The notes below the pieces were generated by a model, which saw only the letters and a list, made by a program, of their open reading frames with translations, made no database searches and was not told where the DNA came from. Of a stretch of 64,000 nt of DNA, positions 25,732-33,895 are shown in pieces (within the stretch, counting starts at the first letter, position 1; the number at the start of each line of letters is the position of its first letter). The stretch is taken from assembly GCF_009363075.1 (NCBI RefSeq), contig NZ_CP045293.1, forward strand, positions 4,092,001 through 4,156,000, in the 5' to 3' direction. Source of the stretch: Paenibacillus guangzhouensis (lineage in GTDB: Bacteria > Bacillota > Bacilli > Paenibacillales > Paenibacillaceae). A program made the position numbers and the translations under genes.

Positions 25732-26754
25732 TTATTTTGTGCTTGTGAATACGTCTGTGTAATGCTCGATGATTTTGGATTTGTTTTTGCTCACGTAATC
25801 CGTGTCTTCGTCGATCATGTTGATCTTGCTGTAAGGCGTCATATAGTCACCAAGCTTCGTATCTTTGCGAAGTGGACGGTTCGTCAATTGGGTGCCGAAT
25901 GCGTCTTGCGCCTCTTGGGATAAGATGAAATCAATAAATTTCTTCGCATTCTCCATATGCGGCGCGCCTTTGATAATGCCGGACGCGGCATCCAGGAATA
26001 CAGCGCCTTCCTTCGGATACACAACTTCGACTGGTGCTCCGTTACGTACATACGTGCTCGCAGGGTCTTCGTACGTCAAGCCAACCACATATTCTCCGTC
26101 CGCGACACTCTTGTGTACCGCACCGGAACCGCTTGCAATTTTACCGTCAAGATTCTTAATCAATTCGCTAACGTAGTTCCAGCCCTTCTCGTTCTCATAA
26201 TCGCCGCCCATCGCCTTGAGCATATTCGTCAGCTGTGCGAACGCCGAACTCGAGCTTGCTGGGTCAGCTGAAGCGATTTTTCCTTTGAGCTCTGGATTTA
26301 ACAGATCCGCATAACTATCGATCTTGATATTGCCGATCAAGTTCTTATTCACTAAGAGAACGCTTCCATCAGAGATGTAAGGGGTAGCAAAACCAGATTT
26401 ATTACGATGGCCTTCAATTAGAAATTCATCATTTGGCGACACATAAGGCTCGTACAAGTCTGCATTCTCCAAATACCCTGCCATGGAACCACCGAACATG
26501 ACGTCAGCATATGGGTTCTGTTTTTCGGATTGTAAGCGCTTAACAATTTCGCCAGTTCCAGCCGTTACGAGTTCAACTGTAATCCCTGTCTGCTTCTCGA
26601 ACATCGGAATAATCGTCTTAATAATCTCTTCGCTGTTCGGGCTGTAGACCACCAGCTTATTGGATGGACCCGACTCCTTCTCCCCACCACCACAGGCTGT
26701 AAGCGCTGTCATAACAAGCATACATACGATGATGAGCATCGAAAACTTCTTCAT
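25732..26754 (-). CDS. ABC substrate-binding lipoprotein, Fe(III)/sugar-phosphate/phosphonate class
   Basis: A 340-residue lipoprotein. The signal peptide ends in the lipobox LTAC (C21). The mature domain begins KLVVYSPNSEEIIKTIIPMFEKQ, with ADVMFGGSMAGYLENADLY, typical of the FbpA/AfuA superfamily. Its ligand cannot be fixed: iron, 2-aminoethylphosphonate and hexose-phosphate binders share this fold. Association with a YesM/YesN system recalls Afu sugar-phosphate uptake loci, so phosphorylated sugars are a fair guess. The ATG at 26754 is chosen for AGGGGGAAAT upstream; the open frame extends 60 bp further. Confidence 0.9.
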   Translation of the reverse strand: MKKFSMLIIVCMLVMTALTACGGGEKESGPSNKLVVYSPNSEEIIKTIIPMFEKQTGITVELVTAGTGEIVKRLQSEKQNPYADVMFGGSMAGYLENADLYEPYVSPNDEFLIEGHRNKSGFATPYISDGSVLLVNKNLIGNIKIDSYADLLNPELKGKIASADPASSSSAFAQLTNMLKAMGGDYENEKGWNYVSELIKNLDGKIASGSGAVHKSVADGEYVVGLTYEDPASTYVRNGAPVEVVYPKEGAVFLDAASGIIKGAPHMENAKKFIDFILSQEAQDAFGTQLTNRPLRKDTKLGDYMTPYSKINMIDEDTDYVSKNKSKIIEHYTDVFTSTK

Positions 26755-26804
26755 TTCTATTTCCCCCTCGAACTGAGTTGTGTTTGTTTCTTGTTTACAA
26801 TGTA

Positions 26805-26868
26805 ATTGTAGCAAGAGTGCATAGGCAGCTGAATCCTATAATCCGCAAACATCGTCTAAAATACGCAA
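26805..26868 (-). promoter_or_regulatory. Promoter and tandem operator of Fbp/Afu-like operon
   Basis: Minus-strand TTCAGC-N17-TACAAT is a plausible promoter (-10 at 26805-26810). Just upstream are two direct repeats, TTGCGGATTATAG and TTGCGTATTTTAG, 20 bp apart (26836-26868). Tandem half-sites at about two helical turns are the usual target of AraC-type YesN regulators. Confidence 0.55.
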
Positions 26869-26956
26869 CTGATATTTTGTCGCTAGATAAGAGGATCAGT
26901 GCCTTGCATGCCGAATAGAATATGTCCCCCATTCAAAACGAAAGTAGGTGTACGTC

Positions 26957-27754
26957 ATGATTGATTACGGAAAAGATCTCTTTAAAGGCACTGCGTGGTA
27001 CTATGCCAGATATCGTCCGCTTTATCCCGCGTCTTTGATTCGGCATCTCGTCGACAAGTTCGCGCTCGATGGCGAAGGACGGCTGCTCGACCTCGGATGC
27101 GGTACAGGCCAGCTCGTGCTACGGTTCCAGGATTGGTTCGAAGACATCGTCGGCATCGATCCCGAACCTGAGATGCTGGAGGAAGCGAGACGATTGTCTC
27201 TGGAACATCGCGTCAGCCATGTACAGTGGCTGGAAGGAAAAGCAGAGGATCGTGCAGGTGACCTGGGTTCTTACCGCCTCGTCACGATCGCCAAAGCGTT
27301 TCACTGGATGGATCGGGAGACGGTCCTCGACCTGATGTATCGCCACACCGTTGATCGTGGCGGCATAGCCATAATCGGGAACGATTCAGAGAAACACGAG
27401 CCGCTGCCTTGGCAGCTCAAAGTCAATGAAGTCGTCGCGAAGTGGCTTGGCAAAGAGCGACGAGCAGGCAATAGTACGTATCAGCCGCCGACAGAACGGT
27501 TTGAGGATACCTTGGCGAAATCGAGATATCAGAACATCGAGAAGCACGTGCTGCCCCCTTATGCTGTGAAATGGACCACGGAATCGATCATCGGAAATCT
27601 ATACTCGACTTCTTTCGGTGCACGTCGATTTTTCGGCGATGATCTGGAGCGATTCGAGGATGAGCTTCGATCCGCGCTGCTCGCAATCAACCCGTCGGAC
27701 GAGTTTGTAGAAGAGCAATCCATTGCGGTGATCACAGGGATGAAGCTCGGATAG
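26957..27754 (+). CDS. Class I SAM-dependent methyltransferase
   Basis: A 265-residue enzyme with the Rossmann-like SAM fold. Motif I is LLDLGCGTGQLVL (near 38-50), and the acidic loop is IVGIDPEPEML. A post-motif segment AKAFHWMD is typical of methyltransf_11/25 proteins that act on small molecules or lipids. The ATG at 26957 follows AGTAGGTG at 7 bp; an in-frame GTG 9 bp upstream overlaps that site. Divergent from the SBP gene. Substrate unknown. Downstream to 28159 lies a 405-bp gap. Confidence 0.88.
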   Translation: MIDYGKDLFKGTAWYYARYRPLYPASLIRHLVDKFALDGEGRLLDLGCGTGQLVLRFQDWFEDIVGIDPEPEMLEEARRLSLEHRVSHVQWLEGKAEDRAGDLGSYRLVTIAKAFHWMDRETVLDLMYRHTVDRGGIAIIGNDSEKHEPLPWQLKVNEVVAKWLGKERRAGNSTYQPPTERFEDTLAKSRYQNIEKHVLPPYAVKWTTESIIGNLYSTSFGARRFFGDDLERFEDELRSALLAINPSDEFVEEQSIAVITGMKLG

Positions 27755-28159
27755 AGGGTGGCCGAGGCAGGGTTGAGACCAAGGACTGAAGCGAGGGGCT
27801 ATTGTAGCATCTAATGAGCGGTCGAAGCCAAGTTACAGGGGCTCTTTGATGCGAGGTCGAATTCTCATCTTGTACGAAGTCGAATTCACGACCTCGTCCT
27901 CTTGCACCGTTCCATGTAAGGTCTGCTGCAACGTCAATGTAGTGGCTAACGAACCATGGTATCCTTATATAGCAAAATTGGCGTGGTTAATGCCGGTAAC
28001 GAACCCTGGACACGCTATTGCACTGAAATACAGCTCATTAGGCACCTATATGCGGAAATAACGCCGCCAGGATTCATTAGCGTCTAAAATGATCTGTTTT
28101 CGCAGGATTAAGCATCATACGATTCGTTAGAATTTGATATTGGGAGGTTCGATGAACGC
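27755..28159. other. Intergenic region with one long hairpin
   Basis: The 405-bp gap contains an imperfect inverted repeat at 27852-27896 (CGAGGTCG-AATTC against GAATTCACGACCTCG). I see no supported gene. A 71-codon open frame at 27846-28061 has no ribosome site and a composition unlike the neighbours. Confidence 0.5.
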
Positions 28160-28705
28160 ATGAAGCAGATTTACGTTGTCCGGCATTGCCAAGCGGAAGG
28201 ACAAGCCGCAGACGCTCCATTAACGGCAGTGGGTCAGGAACAGGCTCAGGATCTTGCAGCCTTCCTTGCTGACAGACCTATCGACTATATCGTGTGCAGT
28301 CCCTACGTTCGGGCTTGCGATACGATTGCACCGCTCGCCATGCAGCTTGGCATTGAGGTGCAGCTCGATGAGCGATTAACGGAGCGGGTCCTATCGGAAC
28401 AGAACTGCCCGGATTGGATGGACATGCTCCGCGCCACCTATGACGACTTGGAGCTATGCTTCGAAGGCGGAGAATCCAGCCGTATGGCGATGCAACGGGT
28501 CGTTCAAGTTGTGCAAGAGATGTTGGAGCGTCCGGGCGAGCATGCCGTGCTCGTGTCGCATGGCAACCTGATCTCGCTGCTACTGAAGTATTTTGATGAT
28601 GGCTTTGGGTTCGAACAATGGCGCGCACTATCCAACCCGGACGTCTATCTGCTGTCCTTCAGCGACTACCAACAACCGAGCATGACACGCCTATGGCTGA
28701 AATAA
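28160..28705 (+). CDS. Histidine phosphatase-family protein (phosphoglycerate mutase-like)
   Basis: A 181-residue enzyme. The phospho-histidine motif is VVRHCQAEG (R8-H9), where Cys replaces the usual Gly after the His. The second catalytic block is YIVCSPYVRACDT, and the distal histidine lies in VLVSHGNLIS. A conserved Glu-region ERLTERVLSE is also seen. It would dephosphorylate small phosphorylated metabolites. GGGAGG lies about 12 bp before the ATG. A bidirectional terminator separates it from the convergent MazG-like gene. Confidence 0.9.
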   Translation: MKQIYVVRHCQAEGQAADAPLTAVGQEQAQDLAAFLADRPIDYIVCSPYVRACDTIAPLAMQLGIEVQLDERLTERVLSEQNCPDWMDMLRATYDDLELCFEGGESSRMAMQRVVQVVQEMLERPGEHAVLVSHGNLISLLLKYFDDGFGFEQWRALSNPDVYLLSFSDYQQPSMTRLWLK

Positions 28706-28706
28706 C

Positions 28707-28733
28707 AAAAGAGGGGCTGATCGCCCCTCTTTT
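28707..28733. terminator. Bidirectional terminator GAGGGGC/GCCCCTC
   Basis: A 7-bp G+C stem flanked by AAAA and TTTT, between two convergent genes. The AAAAGAGGGGC/GCCCCTCTTTT symmetry lets it act on both. Confidence 0.85.
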
Positions 28734-28736
28734 GAT

Positions 28737-29099
28737 TCATTTCTTAAATTTTCTACGAATCTCCTCCAGCTTCGCATGAAGCTCATCCTCCAAGTCATAG
28801 TCGAAATAGTTCGCTAATTTACACAGATAAGCCAGACAATCCGCCAACTCTTTTCCCAAATTCGCTCGAACCTCTTGTTTGGCTTGCCTAAAAGCTGCAT
28901 TCTGATCTAAGCCTGTCTCGGTGAGGTCCTTCGTTCGATAGAGAATGGTTCGGAATTCCTCGGCCACCTCCGTCGTGAGCAGCATGTGAATGTATAACAG
29001 GAACTCCTTACTCGATTGAAAATCATCCCGATCTACCTTGTCCCACCCCATATCCTACTGAAAGGTTTGATAATAGGCTTGTACGTTCTTCATCTTCAT
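28737..29099 (-). pseudogene. MazG-like nucleotide pyrophosphohydrolase interrupted by in-frame TAG
   Basis: The gene appears to start at 29099, where AGAGGATGG precedes MKMKNVQAYYQTFQ. A TAG stop at codon 15 then interrupts a frame that continues DMGWDKVDRDDFQ and on through the MazG-like helices (TTEVAEEFRTIL, GKELADCLAYLCKLANYF). Homologous proteins usually have a run of that kind without a stop, so a single GAG/CAG-type to TAG change is likely. An ATG at 29051 could restart a 104-residue protein, but it has only a poor site (AGTAGG, 2-3 bp away) and loses helix 1. The acidic EVAEE and ELADC motifs that bind Mg2+ remain intact. Either a recent pseudogene or a restart protein. Confidence 0.7.
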
Positions 29100-29442
29100 G
29101 TCTTGTCCATCCTCTCGTGATCCGTTTATTACCATTACTCTAGGTTGATTCCGTCGTAATGGGAAGATATGATAGAGGAAGAGATGATTGGAAGGGGAAT
29201 TGAACATCCGTATGTGTCCGCACTTGTCATGATCGATAAACTAAATCGCATACCGCGCTCTTATCGTTAAGGGGTGGAGTATGCCATTTTATGATCATAC
29301 AAGGACTGACTGCCACGCGGGGTTCATCGATCCATCGGCGAAGCGGATACGGCTGTGTATCGGCTTTTTTATATTGTTGGAAATCATGCATCTCTGTTGA
29401 CCCTGCGCTAGCCGTGTCCATAATTCATGGAGGGATGACGCA
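29100..29442 (+). other. Long leader before SDR gene, with promoter, small ORF and terminator-like hairpin
   Basis: The gap holds TTGATT-N17-TATGAT (29145-29173), a good promoter 270 bp before the SDR start. A 39-codon frame at 29281-29400 has AAGGGGTGGAG before its ATG. A weak hairpin (GGATAC/GTATCGG) followed by six T residues lies at about 29345-29370. This arrangement resembles a leader with premature termination, but no known riboswitch fold is recognised. The small ORF is unverified. Confidence 0.4.
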
Positions 29443-30201
29443 ATGACAGCCATTCAACAACAACAAATCGCGATCGTGACTGGAGCAAGCAATGCACGAG
29501 GTATCGCTGCCGCGACCTGTCGCAAGTTAGCAGAACAATCGATCGATATATTCTTTACGTATTGGCAATCGGAGCCGGACTGGCCGGCATTATTCGAGCA
29601 AGAGCTTGCTCGCCACGGGATTCGATGCGCAAGCATGGAGCTCGATTTATCGCATGTCGATGTGCATAACACGCTGCTAGACCACGTAGCGGATGAACTC
29701 GGATGCCCGACGATTCTGATCAACTGCGCCGCCCATTCCGCCGATTCGAACTATCAGGATCTGACGGCGAAGACGCTCGATGACCACTATTATACGAACG
29801 TCAGAGCAACGTCCATGTTATGCGTGGAATTCGCTCGCCGCTACGAGCGACTGAACTTATCATCAGGCCGGATCATCAACTTAACATCGGGCCAAGGCTT
29901 AGGTCCGATGCCTGGGAACCTGGCGTATGCCGCATCCAAGGCCGCGATCTCTGCCTTTAGCGAATCGTTATCCGCGGAGCTGGCCCACCTGGGCATCACG
30001 GTCAATGCGGTAAATCCCGGTCCGACCGACACCAACTGGATGACGGATGAGATTCGTACGCACATCCTAGCGAAAAGCCCGATGGGACGGATTGGACGCC
30101 CAGATGACGCTGCACGCGTCATCGCATTCCTCGCGAGCGAGGATGCGCAGTGGATTACAGGACAGGTGATTCATTCGGAAGGCGGATTTTATCGGGGATA
30201 A
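29443..30201 (+). CDS. Short-chain dehydrogenase/reductase (SDR)
   Basis: A 252-residue classical SDR. The cofactor loop is VTGASNARGIAAATC, a variant of TGxxxGxG, with an aspartate-rich MELDLSHVD and a serine in LTSGQ. The catalytic pair is YAASK (Y and K near 165). The C-terminal NPGPTDTNWM and GQVIHSEGGF match 3-oxoacyl-ACP reductase-like or glucose-dehydrogenase-like members. GGAGGGATG precedes the ATG by about 8 bp. Substrate unknown. Followed by a strong bidirectional terminator and then by the first repeat array. Confidence 0.9.
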   Translation: MTAIQQQQIAIVTGASNARGIAAATCRKLAEQSIDIFFTYWQSEPDWPALFEQELARHGIRCASMELDLSHVDVHNTLLDHVADELGCPTILINCAAHSADSNYQDLTAKTLDDHYYTNVRATSMLCVEFARRYERLNLSSGRIINLTSGQGLGPMPGNLAYAASKAAISAFSESLSAELAHLGITVNAVNPGPTDTNWMTDEIRTHILAKSPMGRIGRPDDAARVIAFLASEDAQWITGQVIHSEGGFYRG

Positions 30202-30216
30202 CCCTATGCGATTGTA

Positions 30217-30245
30217 AAAAAAGAGGGGCATACGGCCCCTCTTTT
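30217..30245. terminator. Terminator GAGGGGC/GCCCCTC after SDR gene
   Basis: A G+C stem with A- and T-rich flanks. It ends SDR transcription before the repeat array. Confidence 0.85.
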
Positions 30246-30309
30246 CCAATTATGACGACTGCTCATCTTAGATGGCCATCTGCATAATAATCGATTCCAA
30301 AGTCCGCCC

Positions 30310-31351
30310 GAACAGTTGTTTCGCTCAACTTGCCGCTCTACAGCCAATTTAACTGCTAAAAAGCAGTTATTTCACTCAACTAGCTGCTCTACCTCCGATT
30401 TAACTGCTTAAATGCAGTTATTTCGCTCAACTTGCCGCTCTTTCGCCAATTTAACTGCTAAAATGCAGTTATTTCGCTCAACTTGTCGCTCTACAACCGA
30501 TTTAACTGCAAAAAAGCAGTTGTTTCGCTCAACTTGCCGCTCTACAGCCGATTTAACTGCTAAAAAGCAGTTGTTTCGCTCAAACTTACCGTTCTATCGC
30601 CAATTTAACTGCTAAAATGCAGTTATTTCGCTCAACTTGCCGCTCTACCTCCGATTTAACTGCTAAAAAGCAGTTATTTCACTCAACTTGCCACTCTACA
30701 GCCAATTTAACTGCAAAAAAGCAGTTATTTCGCTCAACTTGCCACTCTACAGCCAATTTAACTGCTAAAAAGCAGTTATTTCGCTCAACTTGCCGCTCTT
30801 TCGCCAATTTAACTACTAAAATGCAGTTGTTTCGCCCAACTAGCCGCTCTACAGCCGATTTAACTGCTAAAATGCAGTTATTTCGCCCAACTTGCCGCTC
30901 TACCTCCGATTTAACTGCTAAAATGCAGTTGTTTCGCCCAACTTACCGCACTCCAGCCAGATTAACTGCTAAAATGCAGTTATTTCGCTCAACTTGCCAC
31001 TCTACCTCCAAATTAACTGCAAAAAAGCAGCTATTTCGCTCAACTGGCCGCTCTACTGCCAATTTAACTGATAAAAAGCAGTTATTTCGCTCAACTAAGC
31101 CGCTCTACAGCCAATTTAACTGCTAAAATGCAGTTATTTCGCTCAACTTACCGCACTCCAACCAATTTAACTGATAAAAAGCAGTTATTTCGCTCAACTT
31201 GCCGCTCTACAGCCAATTTAACTGCTAAAAAGCAGTTATTTCGCTCAAACTTACCGTTCTATCGCCAATTTAACTGCTAAAAAGCAGTTATTTCGCTCAA
31301 CTTGCTGCACTCCAGCCGATTTAACTGCTTAAAAACAGTTATTTCGCTCCC
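30310..31351. repeat. Tandem palindromic repeat array 1 (about 20 units, 51-52 bp period)
   Basis: About 20 full units plus one partial first unit. Each has an 18-bp core AACTGC-N6-GCAGTT, then ATTTCGCTC (or GTTTCGCTC/CCC) and a 30-bp linker ending in CCAATTT or CCGATTT. The loop of six bases varies (TAAAAA, TAAAAT, AAAAAA, TTAAAT) while its length is constant. Three units have a base change in the core arm (AACTAC or AACTGA). The 51-bp period is a multiple of three, so open frames of up to 169 codons appear, but 52-bp units break the frame and no ribosome site exists. It lies between the convergent SDR and YtdP-like genes. Confidence 0.95.
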
Positions 31352-31398
31352 TAGCCCCGCCAGCTCTCCCCATAACGAAAACAACAAGCTACCACCGA

Positions 31399-33660
31399 TC
31401 AATGATCAGCGGCAGCTTGTGTGTTCTTGCGATAATCGTTTGGCGTAATGCCATTGTTCTTCTTAAAGATCCGATAGAAATACGAGCTATTCGTAAAACC
31501 AGTTTTCTCCGCAACCTCAGACACGGTGTAGTCGGATAAACGCAGCAGTTCTTTTGCTTTGTTCATGCGCATCTCGCCGATAACATCCGATAGTGAATTC
31601 ACGGTCAATTGCTTGTAAAGCCGGCTCAGATAAATCGGCGACATCGACAGCTGATCCGCGATGAAATTCAAGGAAAGATTCGGATCGCTGTAGTGCTGCG
31701 TGATGATCTCATGCACTTTGTTGACAAAATCATCATGCTTCGTGCTGCGTTTCTCCCCTAGCAAACGGCTAATGTCATCGAACAGCTGGAAGAACACCGA
31801 CTGAACCTCATCCATGGTCTCCACTTGATTCAATAAGGAGATCGACGTATCGAACTCCGGGGTGACGAGAAATGCATTGTTCCTCGATAAGGATCTCAAA
31901 ATGTTATTGATCGTAAGTGTTAAATGCGCGATAACCAATTGGATGACGGCAAAAGGGTACTGCTCGGTTTCACGGACAATAGAACGGTATATCCCCTTGG
32001 CTTCATCTGCACTGCCTTTCATGATGCACTCGACGAGCTGTTTCTCTTTTTGGGCAGGGAACACATATTCATCGGATTTCAAATTCCTCATGTCCTCCGC
32101 GAACAAGATACTGCCATGTCCTTGGAACAGCCGATACATCGATGCCTCCATCACCTGCATATACATGCGAGCCCATTGCTCAACCGACTCCATCCTAGGA
32201 CTGACCGTGAACGAAATGGATAGCTGCAGATGATGAAGAATTGACGTTTGCATTTGCGTGATCATCTCCAACATGGTCTGCCTCTCTGACTCCTGCTGCA
32301 GGGTTCGCGTATTCAGCACCAGCACCATATGATTTTCACCCATATCCATCGTCTCGACGGCATAAGAAGCGGATGCAATTTCAGCGCAAATATTCGTCAT
32401 CGCATACTTCAGCAGCTTCAAATCCTCTTGATAATGCTGGGACCAATGCGCATATCGATCCATTTTGAGCAGAACGAGACAGGTCGGATGGTCGATCCGT
32501 AATGGCGACTCAAAATAATACAGCTTTTCCTGTAATATTCCATCAGGATACGTTTCCCGTCCTAATATCGTATTCCGCAGGAAATCCTGCTTCAGAATCA
32601 CCTGATGATTACGCCGCTCCGCTTCCAGCGTCTTGAATTTGCGCAGCACTTTATCGAATGGACGATACACCCGATGCGAAGAAATGTACGAAATACATAA
32701 TCCGAGCAGCAAAATCCCTACAATAATGTAAATGGTTCGATACCGCATTAGATTAATGTCATGCGTAATGTCGTTGTATGGCGTGATGCGAACGTATCGC
32801 CACCCTAACGAATCTGGAGATGTATAAGAGACAAGTGAGCGGACACCATTCACCTGATCGACAAAATAAGAAGAAGCATTCGTATCCTTCAAAATGTTCT
32901 GGATATAGCTTACCCCCGACAAATCCGTCAGCATCGGCCGATTCCAATTCCCCGAATAAAGAATCCCCTTCTCATTCATGATGAATGTCTGCTCTCCCGC
33001 TGGATCCTCATCCGCCTGTTCCACGCGTTGACTCAGCCATTTGTCCGATATATTCACGACAACCGCCGTATTTAGAAAATCATTGTCATTAATGAAGTTG
33101 TAACACAAATACGTGTAGCTAGAGACTTGCGTCATTTCCATGGAACCGATGCTGTACGTTCTTGGAATCGGCTGAAAAGGTTTATATTGTCTGAAATCAT
33201 TGAAAATCGCTAGAATCCCCTCGTCATCCAGTCCGGATTTCGGTTGAATGCCGTTACGAATGTTCGGTGAGCTGATGTAGAACTGATTCGATTTCGCATT
33301 GTAGACATAGATGGATTCAATGAACGGCAAGGAAGCCCGATAATTGTCCAGCTGCTGCTGCGCAAAGATCACGTCATAAATATTGGGACTAGCATAATAG
33401 AGCAATTTCGAGACCGCCGAATCGTTATAAATCTGGGAAGACAAAGAGGTTGCCGTCTCCGTCATTTTGGATACCTCACTCTTAATCTGAGACAAGCTGT
33501 TGGAATCCGCGAGATAAACCTGCTTGAGCGCGATACTCTCGAAATTGACGTACATGATCATCGATGTCGCGAGCAGTGTAAGGATGACACAACCAATAAA
33601 ACTCATAAAGATTCGGTTATATACTTTTTTGTGCTCCCTGGACTCCTGCATCCCCTTCAT
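31399..33660 (-). CDS. Membrane-anchored AraC-family regulator (YtdP type)
   Basis: A 753-residue regulator. An N-terminal transmembrane helix (about 17-38) and a second one near 305-325 enclose a Cache-like extracellular sensor of about 265 residues. A linker follows, and the C-terminal AraC domain (about 645-750) has two helix-turn-helices, LSLNFIADQLSMSPIYLSRLYK and TVSEVAEKTGFTNSSYFYRIFK. There is no kinase or receiver domain: signal reception and DNA binding sit in one chain. It is divergent from a YtcQP-YteP-like importer. In B. subtilis YtdP adjoins ytcP-ytcQ, so it is the likely regulator of that operon. Confidence 0.9.
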   Translation of the reverse strand: MKGMQESREHKKVYNRIFMSFIGCVILTLLATSMIMYVNFESIALKQVYLADSNSLSQIKSEVSKMTETATSLSSQIYNDSAVSKLLYYASPNIYDVIFAQQQLDNYRASLPFIESIYVYNAKSNQFYISSPNIRNGIQPKSGLDDEGILAIFNDFRQYKPFQPIPRTYSIGSMEMTQVSSYTYLCYNFINDNDFLNTAVVVNISDKWLSQRVEQADEDPAGEQTFIMNEKGILYSGNWNRPMLTDLSGVSYIQNILKDTNASSYFVDQVNGVRSLVSYTSPDSLGWRYVRITPYNDITHDINLMRYRTIYIIVGILLLGLCISYISSHRVYRPFDKVLRKFKTLEAERRNHQVILKQDFLRNTILGRETYPDGILQEKLYYFESPLRIDHPTCLVLLKMDRYAHWSQHYQEDLKLLKYAMTNICAEIASASYAVETMDMGENHMVLVLNTRTLQQESERQTMLEMITQMQTSILHHLQLSISFTVSPRMESVEQWARMYMQVMEASMYRLFQGHGSILFAEDMRNLKSDEYVFPAQKEKQLVECIMKGSADEAKGIYRSIVRETEQYPFAVIQLVIAHLTLTINNILRSLSRNNAFLVTPEFDTSISLLNQVETMDEVQSVFFQLFDDISRLLGEKRSTKHDDFVNKVHEIITQHYSDPNLSLNFIADQLSMSPIYLSRLYKQLTVNSLSDVIGEMRMNKAKELLRLSDYTVSEVAEKTGFTNSSYFYRIFKKNNGITPNDYRKNTQAAADH

Positions 33661-33740
33661 TCATGAAACCCCTTTCATTTGGTATTGAAAGTATACCTGA
33701 TCCCTATGCGTCATTCAATTCTTCCATCCAGAAAGTGAAC

Positions 33741-33780
33741 AAATGTAGAAAAGTTACACCAATGTATAGAAAGTTCACTC
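33741..33780 (+). promoter_or_regulatory. Tandem direct repeat in the YtdP/importer gap
   Basis: Two copies of a roughly 20-bp element, AAATGTAGAAAAGTTACACC then AATGTATAGAAAGTTCACTC, are adjacent in the 235-bp divergent gap. The spacing suits an AraC-type dimer. A site like this would let the divergent regulator activate the importer operon. Confidence 0.5.
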
Positions 33781-33895
33781 CCGAAAAGTGCCGTTTGGTC
33801 AGTGTTTGCAGCAGGTTGCAGTATATTTGCCGTGTTCATTCCCTCTACACTGTGAACATCGCATTGTACTTCATTTGGGGGAGGCCATACCAGGC

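Noticed and set aside
27846-28061. 71-codon open frame after the methyltransferase
   Set aside because: No ribosome site, composition unlike its neighbours, and it begins inside an inverted repeat.
29227-29421. 64-codon minus-strand frame in the SDR leader
   Set aside because: No ribosome site and no recognisable sequence; it lies antisense to the leader.
30412-31126. Repeat-containing protein with 17-residue repeats (open frames of 67 and 169 codons)
   Set aside because: The 51-bp period keeps frames open by chance. Units of 52 bp break the frame, no ribosome site precedes either frame, and the DNA dyad is better conserved than any peptide.
30310-31351. CRISPR array
   Set aside because: The parts between cores are themselves repeated with small changes, whereas CRISPR spacers are unique. 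The period (51 bp) is short and no cas gene is present.
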